Part shown: positions 1-6,361 of the stretch, piece after piece | Layout of the letters: every line of letters begins with the position of its first letter | Position numbering within the stretch: the stretch's first letter is position 1 | Origin: RUG12783 sp946409545 | Lineage (GTDB): Bacteria; Bacillota_I; Bacilli_A; RF39; UBA660 | NCBI GenBank assembly: GCA_946409545.1 | Contig: CAMJWT010000030.1 | Coordinates: forward strand, 1-9,507 | Length of the DNA: 9,507 nt | Direction of reading: 5' to 3' | The notes under the pieces: model-generated | Database searches by the model: none | Told to the model about the DNA's origin: nothing | Seen by the model: only the letters and a program-made list of their open reading frames with translations | Program-made: the position numbers and the translations under genes

Positions 1-57
1 TAATCAATTCATTTATCAAATTTATTGTCTACCAACACTATTTGACAAAGAACCAAA

Positions 58-1164
58 TTATTTAGATTTTTTTTCAGTATGACTCTTTAGATATTCATCA
101 TATTGTTTTTTATAAGCATCATCATAGAATTTGATATGTTTATCATTTCTAGCATCGATGAAAACTTTATAGTAAAGTTCAGAATCTTCAGTTTTCTTTT
201 TATCTACTAAAACAGAAATAACATTTTCTTTAATAGTATCTAAAGCTGGAGCATCTTCACTTGAAACAACATAAACAAATACATTTCCTAAAGTATCATC
301 AGTGAATATCTTAGAATATGAACTAGCATTAGTTTTCTTAATATATTCAGCAACTGAATCACTATAACTAGAAATAGAAGAATAATCTACTTCTACTTTA
401 GAATTAATAGTTACAGCTGTATTCTTTTCATATTTAGAAGCTACTTTATCAACTGCAGTACCTTTCTTTAAAGAATTTCTAATCTTAGTTAAATTATCAG
501 TAGAATCTTTTTCAGAGAAAATATAAACAGTCTTTTTACCAGTACCATATTTTTCATAATAAGAATTTACATCATCTTCAGTAATTGAAGATTTAACTTT
601 TTCTTCAAAGAATTTATTTAAGATATAATCTTCAGTTAAATAATTAATAAATGCATCTTTAGTATCGAAACCATAATAAGCTAAGAATGAAGCTTCATCA
701 TATCCATAATTAACATATTGTTTAATATAAGTTTCAGCTTGTTCTTGAGCATTATTTTTAGCTTCTTCATCTAAAGAATTATTGAAATAAGTTTTAGCAA
801 TATTTAAATCGATTTTTCTTAAAGCAGAATTTAATCCATTAGCAGTTCTAATATCATTATAAATAGCTTGTTCAGAAACAGAATATTTATCAATAGAAAT
901 AGCTATTTGGTTACCATCTTTAAGTCTTGGTGCTCTTTTAAAGATTAAAAGAGAAATAATCATACCAAAAATTAAGAATACTACAGCAATAACAATATCT
1001 TTTCTATTAACTTTAATTTTCTTTTCTTTCTTTTCAGTTATTTTTTTGATAATAATTTCTTCTTCAGGAACTTTAATTTCATCTTTAACTTTTATATTTT
1101 TAACTTGTTTCTTAGATGCTTTAACATTACTAGTTTTCTTAGTCTTTTTATCTTTCTTTTCCAT
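58..1164 (-). CDS. Membrane-anchored PrsA/SurA-like foldase with degenerate parvulin domain
   Basis: The 368-residue protein has a lysine/glutamate-rich cytoplasmic N-terminus (1-55), one membrane segment (about 57-76) and an extracytoplasmic remainder. Residues 85-205 have the helical layout of SurA/PrsA N-terminal chaperone domains, opening with an 'IAISIDKYSVSE' strand-turn-helix and containing the 'ITEDDVNSYYEKYG' element that precedes the parvulin domain in that family. Residues 211-303 resemble a worn parvulin (peptidyl-prolyl isomerase) fold, with 'IRNSLKKGTAVDKVASKY' in place of the usual A-x-x-G-x-x-F-x-x-L-A helix, but the GG-x-L-G motif is missing. It probably assists folding of exported proteins and may have no isomerase activity. 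Classical PrsA is a lipoprotein; here there is no lipobox and a transmembrane anchor instead. The start is supported by GGGAGG five to six bases upstream and by a strong promoter. No terminator is visible in the 57 bp after the stop. Confidence 0.72.
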   Translation of the reverse strand: MEKKDKKTKKTSNVKASKKQVKNIKVKDEIKVPEEEIIIKKITEKKEKKIKVNRKDIVIAVVFLIFGMIISLLIFKRAPRLKDGNQIAISIDKYSVSEQAIYNDIRTANGLNSALRKIDLNIAKTYFNNSLDEEAKNNAQEQAETYIKQYVNYGYDEASFLAYYGFDTKDAFINYLTEDYILNKFFEEKVKSSITEDDVNSYYEKYGTGKKTVYIFSEKDSTDNLTKIRNSLKKGTAVDKVASKYEKNTAVTINSKVEVDYSSISSYSDSVAEYIKKTNASSYSKIFTDDTLGNVFVYVVSSEDAPALDTIKENVISVLVDKKKTEDSELYYKVFIDARNDKHIKFYDDAYKKQYDEYLKSHTEKKSK

Positions 1165-1182
1165 AATACCCTCCCTATATAA

Positions 1183-1212
1183 ATTATAGGGTATTTACAA
1201 TTTATTTGTCAA
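1183..1212 (-). promoter_or_regulatory. Sigma-A-type promoter of the foldase gene
   Basis: On the minus strand, TTGACA (1207-1212) and TATAAT (1183-1188) are separated by 18 bp. Both hexamers match the consensus perfectly. The -10 lies just upstream of the GGGAGG ribosome site (about 1170-1175), so the leader is short. The -35 overlaps the -35 of the divergent plsC promoter. Confidence 0.75.
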
Positions 1213-1234
1213 TTTTAAATTACTTTGCTATAAT
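1206..1234 (+). promoter_or_regulatory. Sigma-A-type extended -10 promoter of plsC
   Basis: On the plus strand, TTGTCA (1206-1211, five of six consensus bases) and TATAAT (1229-1234) are 17 bp apart, and a TGC extended -10 element (1226-1228) sits directly before the -10. Ribosome site AGGGG lies at 1252-1256, four bases before the ATG. The -35 occupies almost the same bases as the opposite promoter's -35. Confidence 0.72.
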
Positions 1235-1260
1235 ACGTTTTTAAGAAAGTCAGGGGTATT

Positions 1261-1926
1261 ATGGAAGTAAAATATAGTGAAAGATTCTATAAAAATTTAA
1301 AGGTACATTTTAAAAACTTCATGAATACTATTTATAAAATCGATGTAAAAGGATTAGAAAATATTCCAGAAGATTCTAATTATATTTTAGCTGGTAATCA
1401 TCTTAATATATTAGACTCATGGTTACTAATTACAATTACAGATGAAACATTAAGATTCATGGTTGATAAAAAATTATATAACTTCAAACTTGGAGAATGG
1501 TTCTTCAAAAAACTTGGAACTGTTGCAGTAGATACAAATACAACTGATTCTGCAAAAAACTATAATTCAATCCGTACTGCAGTTAAACTATTAAAAGACG
1601 GAGAAAAAATGGTTATATTTCCTGAAGCAAGAACTCACAGTATGAAAGTTAATTATAAATTTAAAGAAGGTGCTACTGCAATTTCAAAACTATCAAATAC
1701 AGTAATAGTACCATTTGGAATAAAAGGTACATATATACCATTCACAAAATTGGAAATAGTTATCGGAAAACCAATCAATTTTAAAGAACTTAAAATAAAC
1801 AAAGAAGAGGAAAATGATTATTTAGAAAAAACAGTAAGAAATCTAGAACCATTTGATCATTCAAAAGTAATACAAATTGAAGATACAAAACAACCAAAAA
1901 AATTATTCAAGAAAAAATGCAGTTAA
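1261..1926 (+). CDS. plsC: 1-acyl-sn-glycerol-3-phosphate acyltransferase (PlsC/LPLAT family)
   Basis: The 221-residue protein belongs to the lysophospholipid acyltransferase family. It would acylate lysophosphatidic acid to phosphatidic acid at the inner face of the membrane, the second acylation step of phospholipid synthesis. The catalytic NHxxxxD motif is intact (N46, H47, D52). Motif III, usually FPEGTRS, reads 'FPEARTHS' (120-127), so the glycine and the TR order have changed. Motif II 'LGTVAVDTN' (85-93) lacks the common arginine. The KEGA element (135-138) and the 'VPFGIKG' motif IV (150-156) are present. There is no strong N-terminal membrane helix. Length is usual for small PlsC proteins. 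The start is fixed by AGGGG four bases upstream. The gene has its own promoter, so it looks monocistronic, and it overlaps the convergent lipoteichoic acid synthase gene by 4 bp. The altered motif III leaves exact substrate choice uncertain. Confidence 0.85.
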   Translation: MEVKYSERFYKNLKVHFKNFMNTIYKIDVKGLENIPEDSNYILAGNHLNILDSWLLITITDETLRFMVDKKLYNFKLGEWFFKKLGTVAVDTNTTDSAKNYNSIRTAVKLLKDGEKMVIFPEARTHSMKVNYKFKEGATAISKLSNTVIVPFGIKGTYIPFTKLEIVIGKPINFKELKINKEEENDYLEKTVRNLEPFDHSKVIQIEDTKQPKKLFKKKCS

Positions 1927-1939
1927 TCAACTGCATTTT
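1912..1939. terminator. Bidirectional intrinsic terminator between plsC and the LtaS-like gene
   Basis: Perfect 11-bp stem AAAATGCAGTT (1914-1924) / AACTGCATTTT (1929-1939) with a four-base loop (1925-1928). It is followed by T-rich sequence on the plus strand and ends in a run of six T on the minus strand, so it can serve both converging genes. The two overlapping stop codons (1923-1926) lie at the top of the stem and in the loop, and the last codons of both genes form the stem. Confidence 0.85.
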
Positions 1940-4085
1940 CATTTTCTTCAACAACTTCACTTTCTTCCTTATTTTCAGAAGAGCAATCAACAGATTCTAC
2001 ATATAATGTATTATCAGTTAGTAAACAAGCTTCATTCTTTAAAGATTCTAGTTCTAATAATCTATTATCAATTTTTTCTTTAATATGTGCAAAGTAATTA
2101 GTTGTAACAGATATTGTAGAAGCTTTTAATTTTAAGTTAACTTCATCATTAATACTCTTTAATTCTTCAAAAGTATATTCTTCATCGGTATAGTAATTAA
2201 TTACACCAGTTGCAGCATTATAGAATCCTTTTTCAGTCTTCCATGAACCATCAGAGAATACTGCAATAGAATTATACTTAGGACTGAATAAATCTTCACC
2301 CATATATAATCTAGATTCATATTTTAAATTAAATAGATTTGCAACTGTAGGTAAAATATTAACATAAGTTGTGTAATCAGTATAAATATGAGGATCCTTT
2401 TCAGTTACTTCACTATTATAGATAATAAATGGAACTTGTTCAGCATTCATATCTACTTCAGTATCATATGATAAAGCAGTATTTAATAACTTAGTATCAA
2501 TCCCATAAGGATAATGATCACCATATAAAACTATTACTGTATCATCTAAGATACCTTTTTCTTCTAATCCTTGAAGTAATAAACCAATACCTTCATCAAG
2601 AACCTTTAATTTAGACATGTATCTTCTAATTTGGAAATCATAAGGAGTTCCTTCAGTCATTGAGAAGTATTCATTACCTTGATTTGAATCTACAAAATAT
2701 GGTTGATGTCCAGAAACTGTTGTTAACCAAGTCATAAAGTTTCCATTAGTGTAATCAACACCTTCAAGAATATTTAGAACAGATGCCAAAAAGTCATCAT
2801 CATCAGACCAGTTTTGATAATTAACATCATCATAATCAATACCTAACTCTTCTACTCCATAATATTTATTACTTCCCATGTTAGTATGGATTTGATTTCT
2901 TGGATAATAATGTTCTGTATAATTATGAGCACTAAATGAATAATAATTAGAATCATTAAATATATTAAATATAGATTCAAAATATGTATTATCAATATAT
3001 GTTTTAGCAGTACATGTATTACTAATAGAATATAGTGAAGTCATACCACTAAATTCATTATTTAATGTAGCACATGAGTTTCTTGGTGAATAATAGTTTT
3101 CCCAACTCCATCCACCATTTACAAGTTTAGCAATGTTAGGGAAATACTCAGGATATTCAGTAAATATATCATTTGCTGATTCCATCATAATTACAATTAA
3201 GTTTTTATCTTTAAATAAACCAGTGTGATCATTAACTGATGCTTTCTTTCTTGTATAGTAATAATTATTTAAGAAAGAATAATTTTCATCTTCTTCAGTA
3301 TTAATTAAATATTCCCACATATTGTCATCAATACCACTAATTAATTTTTCACCATTAGCATAAGTATGAGTATTACTAATTTGTAGAGAAGTTTTTACTT
3401 CAGCTGGGAATAACTTATTTCTTAAATCGGACATTCCAAATCCGAACATACCGAATTCCGAAACTGTTAAACTTGGATTAGATGCAGTTAAGAACAATTC
3501 TTCATTATCTATACTTTGAATAGGATTTTGGAATGATTTATCACTTAATAATTCATAATATACACATCCAAATAAAGCAACCATTACTAATGTAGAGAAA
3601 AGCATTCTAGTTTTATTATTTCTATAGAATCTTTTCTTAGTAATTACATAAATAGCAATTAATACTATAAATGGAATATATGTAGCTAAGAAAACAGGTC
3701 TAAAACTTTTTAAAAAGTCTTTAATATAATCTGTAACTGCTTCTGCTTGACTAGCACTTTGAAGTGATGCATATACTCCTAGGAATTTTAAGAATCCTAA
3801 TTGTAAGCAGGCATAAGTAGAACCAATAAATACAAGTATCGCAGTTATTATTTTTCTAGTAGCACTTTTAAAGTAATTTAATACATAACAAGTTACATAG
3901 CATACAATAATAAGTAAAACTATTATTCTAACAACAGCATAACTTGTTAAGTCATAACCATTAATCATTCTAACAATCATCTCTATAGAGAATAAACTCA
4001 TAAAGAATAAAAGAAAATTAAATACATAAGTATTATTGTATAAATTATTTTTGAAAAAATCTTTTATATTAACAAGAAATTTCAT
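1923..4085 (-). CDS. Lipoteichoic acid synthase-like sulfatase-fold phosphoglycerol transferase
   Basis: Multipass membrane enzyme of the LtaS family, expected to transfer glycerol-phosphate from phosphatidylglycerol onto a growing polyglycerol-phosphate chain outside the cell. Five N-terminal membrane segments lie near residues 20-41, 50-73, 79-105, 131-150 and 160-181. The extracellular sulfatase-fold domain follows, with metal/catalytic residues E302 ('IMMES'), T340 as likely nucleophile ('CATLNNEF', matching 'KTSDSEF' in characterised LtaS), H460 ('SGHQPYF') and D523-H524 ('YGDHYPYG'). A C-terminal extension of about 75 residues ends in an acidic tail ('ENKEESEVVEENENAVD'). I chose the second in-frame ATG (4083-4085): AAGGA (4091-4095) sits five bases upstream of it, whereas the first ATG (4089-4091) abuts that ribosome site. 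This gives 720 residues. Lipid substrate and product are inferred from the family. Confidence 0.9.
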   Translation of the reverse strand: MKFLVNIKDFFKNNLYNNTYVFNFLLFFMSLFSIEMIVRMINGYDLTSYAVVRIIVLLIIVCYVTCYVLNYFKSATRKIITAILVFIGSTYACLQLGFLKFLGVYASLQSASQAEAVTDYIKDFLKSFRPVFLATYIPFIVLIAIYVITKKRFYRNNKTRMLFSTLVMVALFGCVYYELLSDKSFQNPIQSIDNEELFLTASNPSLTVSEFGMFGFGMSDLRNKLFPAEVKTSLQISNTHTYANGEKLISGIDDNMWEYLINTEEDENYSFLNNYYYTRKKASVNDHTGLFKDKNLIVIMMESANDIFTEYPEYFPNIAKLVNGGWSWENYYSPRNSCATLNNEFSGMTSLYSISNTCTAKTYIDNTYFESIFNIFNDSNYYSFSAHNYTEHYYPRNQIHTNMGSNKYYGVEELGIDYDDVNYQNWSDDDDFLASVLNILEGVDYTNGNFMTWLTTVSGHQPYFVDSNQGNEYFSMTEGTPYDFQIRRYMSKLKVLDEGIGLLLQGLEEKGILDDTVIVLYGDHYPYGIDTKLLNTALSYDTEVDMNAEQVPFIIYNSEVTEKDPHIYTDYTTYVNILPTVANLFNLKYESRLYMGEDLFSPKYNSIAVFSDGSWKTEKGFYNAATGVINYYTDEEYTFEELKSINDEVNLKLKASTISVTTNYFAHIKEKIDNRLLELESLKNEACLLTDNTLYVESVDCSSENKEESEVVEENENAVD

Positions 4086-4113
4086 GTACATCCTTCACTT
4101 TCTTTTATTTATT

Positions 4114-4122
4114 AGTATAACA
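4114..4122 (-). promoter_or_regulatory. Extended -10 promoter candidate for the LtaS-like gene
   Basis: On the minus strand TATACT (4114-4119, five of six) is directly preceded by TGT (4120-4122), within TTGTG-TTATACT. No good -35 is visible 16-18 bp upstream, where the preceding gene's terminator begins. The leader to the ATG at 4085 would be about 20 bases and contains the AAGGA ribosome site. Confidence 0.45.
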
Positions 4123-4142
4123 CAAATTATTAAAAATATATT

Positions 4143-4172
4143 AAAAAAAACAGAATCTTTTTAAGATTCTGT
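4143..4172 (-). terminator. Intrinsic terminator of the SipW-type surface protein gene
   Basis: Perfect 10-bp stem, ACAGAATCTT and its complement (4150-4159 / 4163-4172), with a three-base loop and a run of eight T in minus-strand RNA (4143-4150). The stop codon (4161-4163) overlaps the loop and stem, and the last three codons form the 5' arm. Confidence 0.88.
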
Positions 4173-4709
4173 AGCTATTTCAAAATTTCCGTTTATAGAG
4201 AAATCTCCACTCTCTGTTGATACACTATCACTTCTATAAATAGTAATTGTATAAGTATGTTTCCCTTTAGTAATTGGACCAGAGAAACTACCAGAACCAA
4301 CTTCAATTATATTCGCACCAGTTGGAATTGAAACTGGAACAGTACTTGTTTGAATAGTAGTACCATTTGATGAAGTATTAGCAGAACTAACCGTATATAA
4401 AAGTGCTCCATCAGGATAACTATTATTATTAACGTTAAAATTAAATTTATAAATTAAATTATCGGCATTTGAAGTTGTACCTTTAACTGTAATAGTTTTA
4501 GTAGCAATGACTTCTCCAGGATTAACAGTTCCAGCTTGTACTTCTTCTTCATTGTATCCAACTACACCTTTAGAAAATTGAACAGTAGTTTCTCCCTTAA
4601 CATTTCTACTAGTTGCTCCAAAGTAAGAGAAAGTAGTACCAACAACACTTATTAAAAGTGTAATTACTAATAATCCAGTTAAAAATATATAATTTCCTTT
4701 ACGTTCCAT
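4161..4709 (-). CDS. Exported surface protein with SipW/TasA/camelysin-type N-terminus
   Basis: The 182-residue protein has a short positive N-terminus (MERKGNY), one hydrophobic segment (about 8-26) and then 'GTTFSYFGATSRN' (24-36). That last stretch resembles the T-x-AYF signature after the signal segment of SipW-dependent proteins such as TasA and camelysin. The mature part (35-182) is rich in Thr, Ser, Asn and Gly with alternating hydrophobics, as in a beta-sandwich, and ends with 'GDFSINGNFEIA'. There are no cysteines, no metalloprotease HExxH and no LPxTG. A surface matrix or fibre role is possible by analogy with TasA, but family membership rests only on the N-terminus and composition. 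No SipW-type signal peptidase is in the window. The start is well supported by GGAGG five bases upstream. The gene appears monocistronic, with its own promoter and terminator. Confidence 0.65.
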   Translation of the reverse strand: MERKGNYIFLTGLLVITLLISVVGTTFSYFGATSRNVKGETTVQFSKGVVGYNEEEVQAGTVNPGEVIATKTITVKGTTSNADNLIYKFNFNVNNNSYPDGALLYTVSSANTSSNGTTIQTSTVPVSIPTGANIIEVGSGSFSGPITKGKHTYTITIYRSDSVSTESGDFSINGNFEIATES

Positions 4710-4746
4710 AATAGCCTCCGACGAATAATATTCTATGTATACTTAA

Positions 4747-4767
4747 TATAGTAACACAATTACTATA
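4747..4767. promoter_or_regulatory. Palindromic operator candidate over the surface-protein promoter
   Basis: TATAGTAA (4747-4754) and TTACTATA (4760-4767) form a perfect 8-bp inverted repeat around a five-base centre. It covers the -10 hexamer and much of the spacer, a usual position for a repressor site. The AT-rich setting and the overlap with -10 bases mean chance symmetry is possible. Confidence 0.35.
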
Positions 4768-4776
4768 AACAATCAA
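4748..4776 (-). promoter_or_regulatory. Promoter of the SipW-type surface protein gene
   Basis: On the minus strand TTGATT (4771-4776, four of six) and TACTAT (4748-4753, four of six) are 17 bp apart, with a TGT extended -10 element immediately upstream of the -10. The leader to the ATG at 4709 would be about 30 bases and ends in GGAGG-N5-ATG. An 8-bp palindrome covers the -10 and most of the spacer. Confidence 0.5.
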
Positions 4777-4801
4777 AGACATTTTATGTATTTTAGAAAA
4801 T

Positions 4802-4827
4802 AAAAAAAAGATGTAATAATACATCTT
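4802..4827 (-). terminator. Intrinsic terminator after the kinase gene / small-RNA candidate
   Basis: Perfect 8-bp stem AAGATGTA / TACATCTT (4820-4827 with 4808-4815), four-base loop (4816-4819) and a run of eight T in minus-strand RNA (4802-4809). It lies about 160 bp past the kinase stop, unlike the other terminators here. Confidence 0.8.
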
Positions 4828-4918
4828 ATGAAAAGGAATAACTTTTAGCGTGAGTTTAAGTTTATATGTTTATAGTTGTATAGGATCGTTTTGTATATTC
4901 TTATTCCTTCTCACAAGA
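4803..4918 (-). ncRNA. Candidate structured small RNA downstream of the sensor kinase gene
   Basis: No convincing gene lies between the kinase stop (4985) and the surface-protein promoter. On the minus strand a possible promoter, TTCACA (4948-4953) - 17 bp - TAGTAT (4925-4930), predicts a start near 4918. That is exactly where an 18-bp imperfect inverted repeat begins (4901-4918 with 4824-4841, 16 of 18 matched). The two mismatches become G.U pairs in minus-strand RNA but A.C clashes in plus-strand RNA, which points to a minus-strand transcript. An intrinsic terminator (4802-4827) closes the unit and shares the outer four bases of the stem, so stem and terminator compete partly. The loop (4842-4900) is A-rich and unpaired by eye. 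It could be a free-standing small RNA, a processed kinase 3' UTR or a leader for the surface-protein gene. I recognise no known RNA family. Confidence 0.35.
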
Positions 4919-4924
4919 AAGAAT

Positions 4925-4953
4925 ATACTACACAAATATGAAATTAATGTGAA
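4925..4953 (-). promoter_or_regulatory. Promoter candidate for the small RNA
   Basis: On the minus strand TTCACA (4948-4953, five of six) and TAGTAT (4925-4930, four of six) are 17 bp apart. The -10 is weak and there is no extended TGN element. The main support is that the predicted start coincides with the beginning of the long stem. Confidence 0.3.
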
Positions 4954-4984
4954 AAAATCCTTAATTTTTATAATTTACAACATT

Positions 4985-6361
4985 TTATTTTATTTTTTTG
5001 ATTCTAAAATAGAATCTAGTATATTCATTTAATTTAGATTCAATTCCATAATCAAAGTTATGACATTCCAAAATAGTTTTAACAATAGATAAACCTAAAC
5101 CAGTACCAACTATATTTCTTTTATGATTTTTCTTTTTAGTATAATATCTATTCCATACTAAAGGTATTTCTTCTTTACTGATACCATTACCAGTATTCTT
5201 AATAGAAATTGTATAATGATGTGGTCTTGTTCTAACACTTATATAAACCGTATTATCTTTACCAACATGTTCAATAGCATTATTAATTAAATTATAGAAT
5301 ACTTGATCCATTCTATTTCTATCAGCTTTAATAATAACAGGTTCTTCTGGTAAATTAAGATCAATGTGATATTTCTTTTCTTCTTCAAGAATTTCATATC
5401 TTTTTAATACATCATTAATTTGATCTAATAAATTATATTCCTCTAATTGAATTTTTGAAAAACCTGATTCTAATTTAGATAAATCTAATAAATCATTAAC
5501 TAATCCATTTAATCTTTCAGATTCTTCAATAATAACATTTAAATCTTTTTCTCTTTTTTCTTTATCTTTATAAGATAAATCTCTTACTTTTTCAGCATAA
5601 GCTTTAATCATAGTTAATGGTGTTTTAAGATCATGAGAAACATTTGCTATCAAATCTTTTCTTAATTCATCAATGTTTTTCATTTCTACTGCAGATACAG
5701 TTAAGATATCAGCAAGTTCACAAAGCTCTGCTACATTACCACCATCAAACTTAACATCAAAGTTTCCTTTTTCTAATTCTTTAGCAGAATTAATAATCTT
5801 TAATATTGGATTTGTAATAGTCTTAGATAATAAAACACTAAATACTATACCAATACTACAGAATAATAAAACTATGTACATAATTTGATCTTTTAATAAG
5901 CTAGTAGCTACATTTAAACTTTCTAAATTAGAATTCAATAAAACATAATCATTATCATTTAATTCAACTAAATAAAGAATAGATTTAATATCATCTTTTC
6001 CAAGCAATTTAATATAATCCAAATCATTATCTTTAATATCTTTTATATAACCATTTATAAAACTATCATCAAAATCTAAAACACAACCAAATTTTTTAGT
6101 GTTATAACTAAATTCATTTCCATCTTTAAAATATTTAATACAAATATTATTAGAATATGAGCTCTCTTCCAAGTATTTATCTACATCATCGATGTTATTA
6201 CTTTTAATATTTCTACTAATCTTAGTAATAGTGTCTATTTGATGTTTTTCATAGTAATAATCAAGGAATTGAATTTGAAAGAAATAAAGAAATAATAATG
6301 CAAATACAATAAATATTGAAATAGCAAGCAAAGTTCTAAAGAATAAACTATTTTTCTTCAT
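4985..6361 (-). CDS. HAMP-domain sensor histidine kinase
   Basis: Membrane sensor kinase of the OmpR-partner type, expected to autophosphorylate and pass phosphate to the regulator encoded just upstream. Numbering from the ATG at 6361 (458 residues): first membrane segment about 7-28; extracytoplasmic sensor about 35-155 with two cysteines (74, 93) that could form a disulfide; second membrane segment about 159-178; HAMP about 179-230; dimerisation/phosphoacceptor helix with H243 in 'SHDLKTPL'; N box 'NLINNAIEH' (357-365); G1 'NTGNGIS' (389-395); F-box-like 'VWNRYY'; G2 'GTGLGLS' (419-425). The sensor matches no family I recognise. The gene overlaps the regulator by 14 bp, so the two are probably translationally coupled. 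An in-frame TTG at 6367 has AGGT at a better spacing (seven bases) and would add two residues. I prefer the ATG but cannot exclude the TTG. Confidence 0.93.
   Translation of the reverse strand: MKKNSLFFRTLLAISIFIVFALLFLYFFQIQFLDYYYEKHQIDTITKISRNIKSNNIDDVDKYLEESSYSNNICIKYFKDGNEFSYNTKKFGCVLDFDDSFINGYIKDIKDNDLDYIKLLGKDDIKSILYLVELNDNDYVLLNSNLESLNVATSLLKDQIMYIVLLFCSIGIVFSVLLSKTITNPILKIINSAKELEKGNFDVKFDGGNVAELCELADILTVSAVEMKNIDELRKDLIANVSHDLKTPLTMIKAYAEKVRDLSYKDKEKREKDLNVIIEESERLNGLVNDLLDLSKLESGFSKIQLEEYNLLDQINDVLKRYEILEEEKKYHIDLNLPEEPVIIKADRNRMDQVFYNLINNAIEHVGKDNTVYISVRTRPHHYTISIKNTGNGISKEEIPLVWNRYYTKKKNHKRNIVGTGLGLSIVKTILECHNFDYGIESKLNEYTRFYFRIKKIK

Noticed and set aside
20..48. Possible minus-strand promoter TTGTCA-18-TAAATT for a gene off the left edge
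   Set aside because: The -10 matches only four of six bases and nothing downstream is visible to support it.
1877..2083. Plus-strand frame of 68 residues
   Set aside because: It lies across the plsC end and antisense to the LtaS-like gene, crosses the terminator, and has low-complexity Gln/His/Leu composition typical of a shadow frame.
5000..5016. Perfect 7-bp hairpin GATTCTA/TAGAATC at the end of the kinase gene
   Set aside because: In minus-strand RNA it is followed by A, not T, and it lies within codons, so it is not a terminator.
4850..5032. Plus-strand frame of 60 hydrophobic residues starting with GTG, a possible small membrane protein or type I toxin
   Set aside because: No promoter, ribosome site too far (about 12 bases), and its 3' part is antisense to the kinase. 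The structured minus-strand RNA explains the region better.
5673..5888. Plus-strand frame of 71 residues
   Set aside because: Fully antisense to the kinase HAMP/membrane region, with no ribosome site or promoter.
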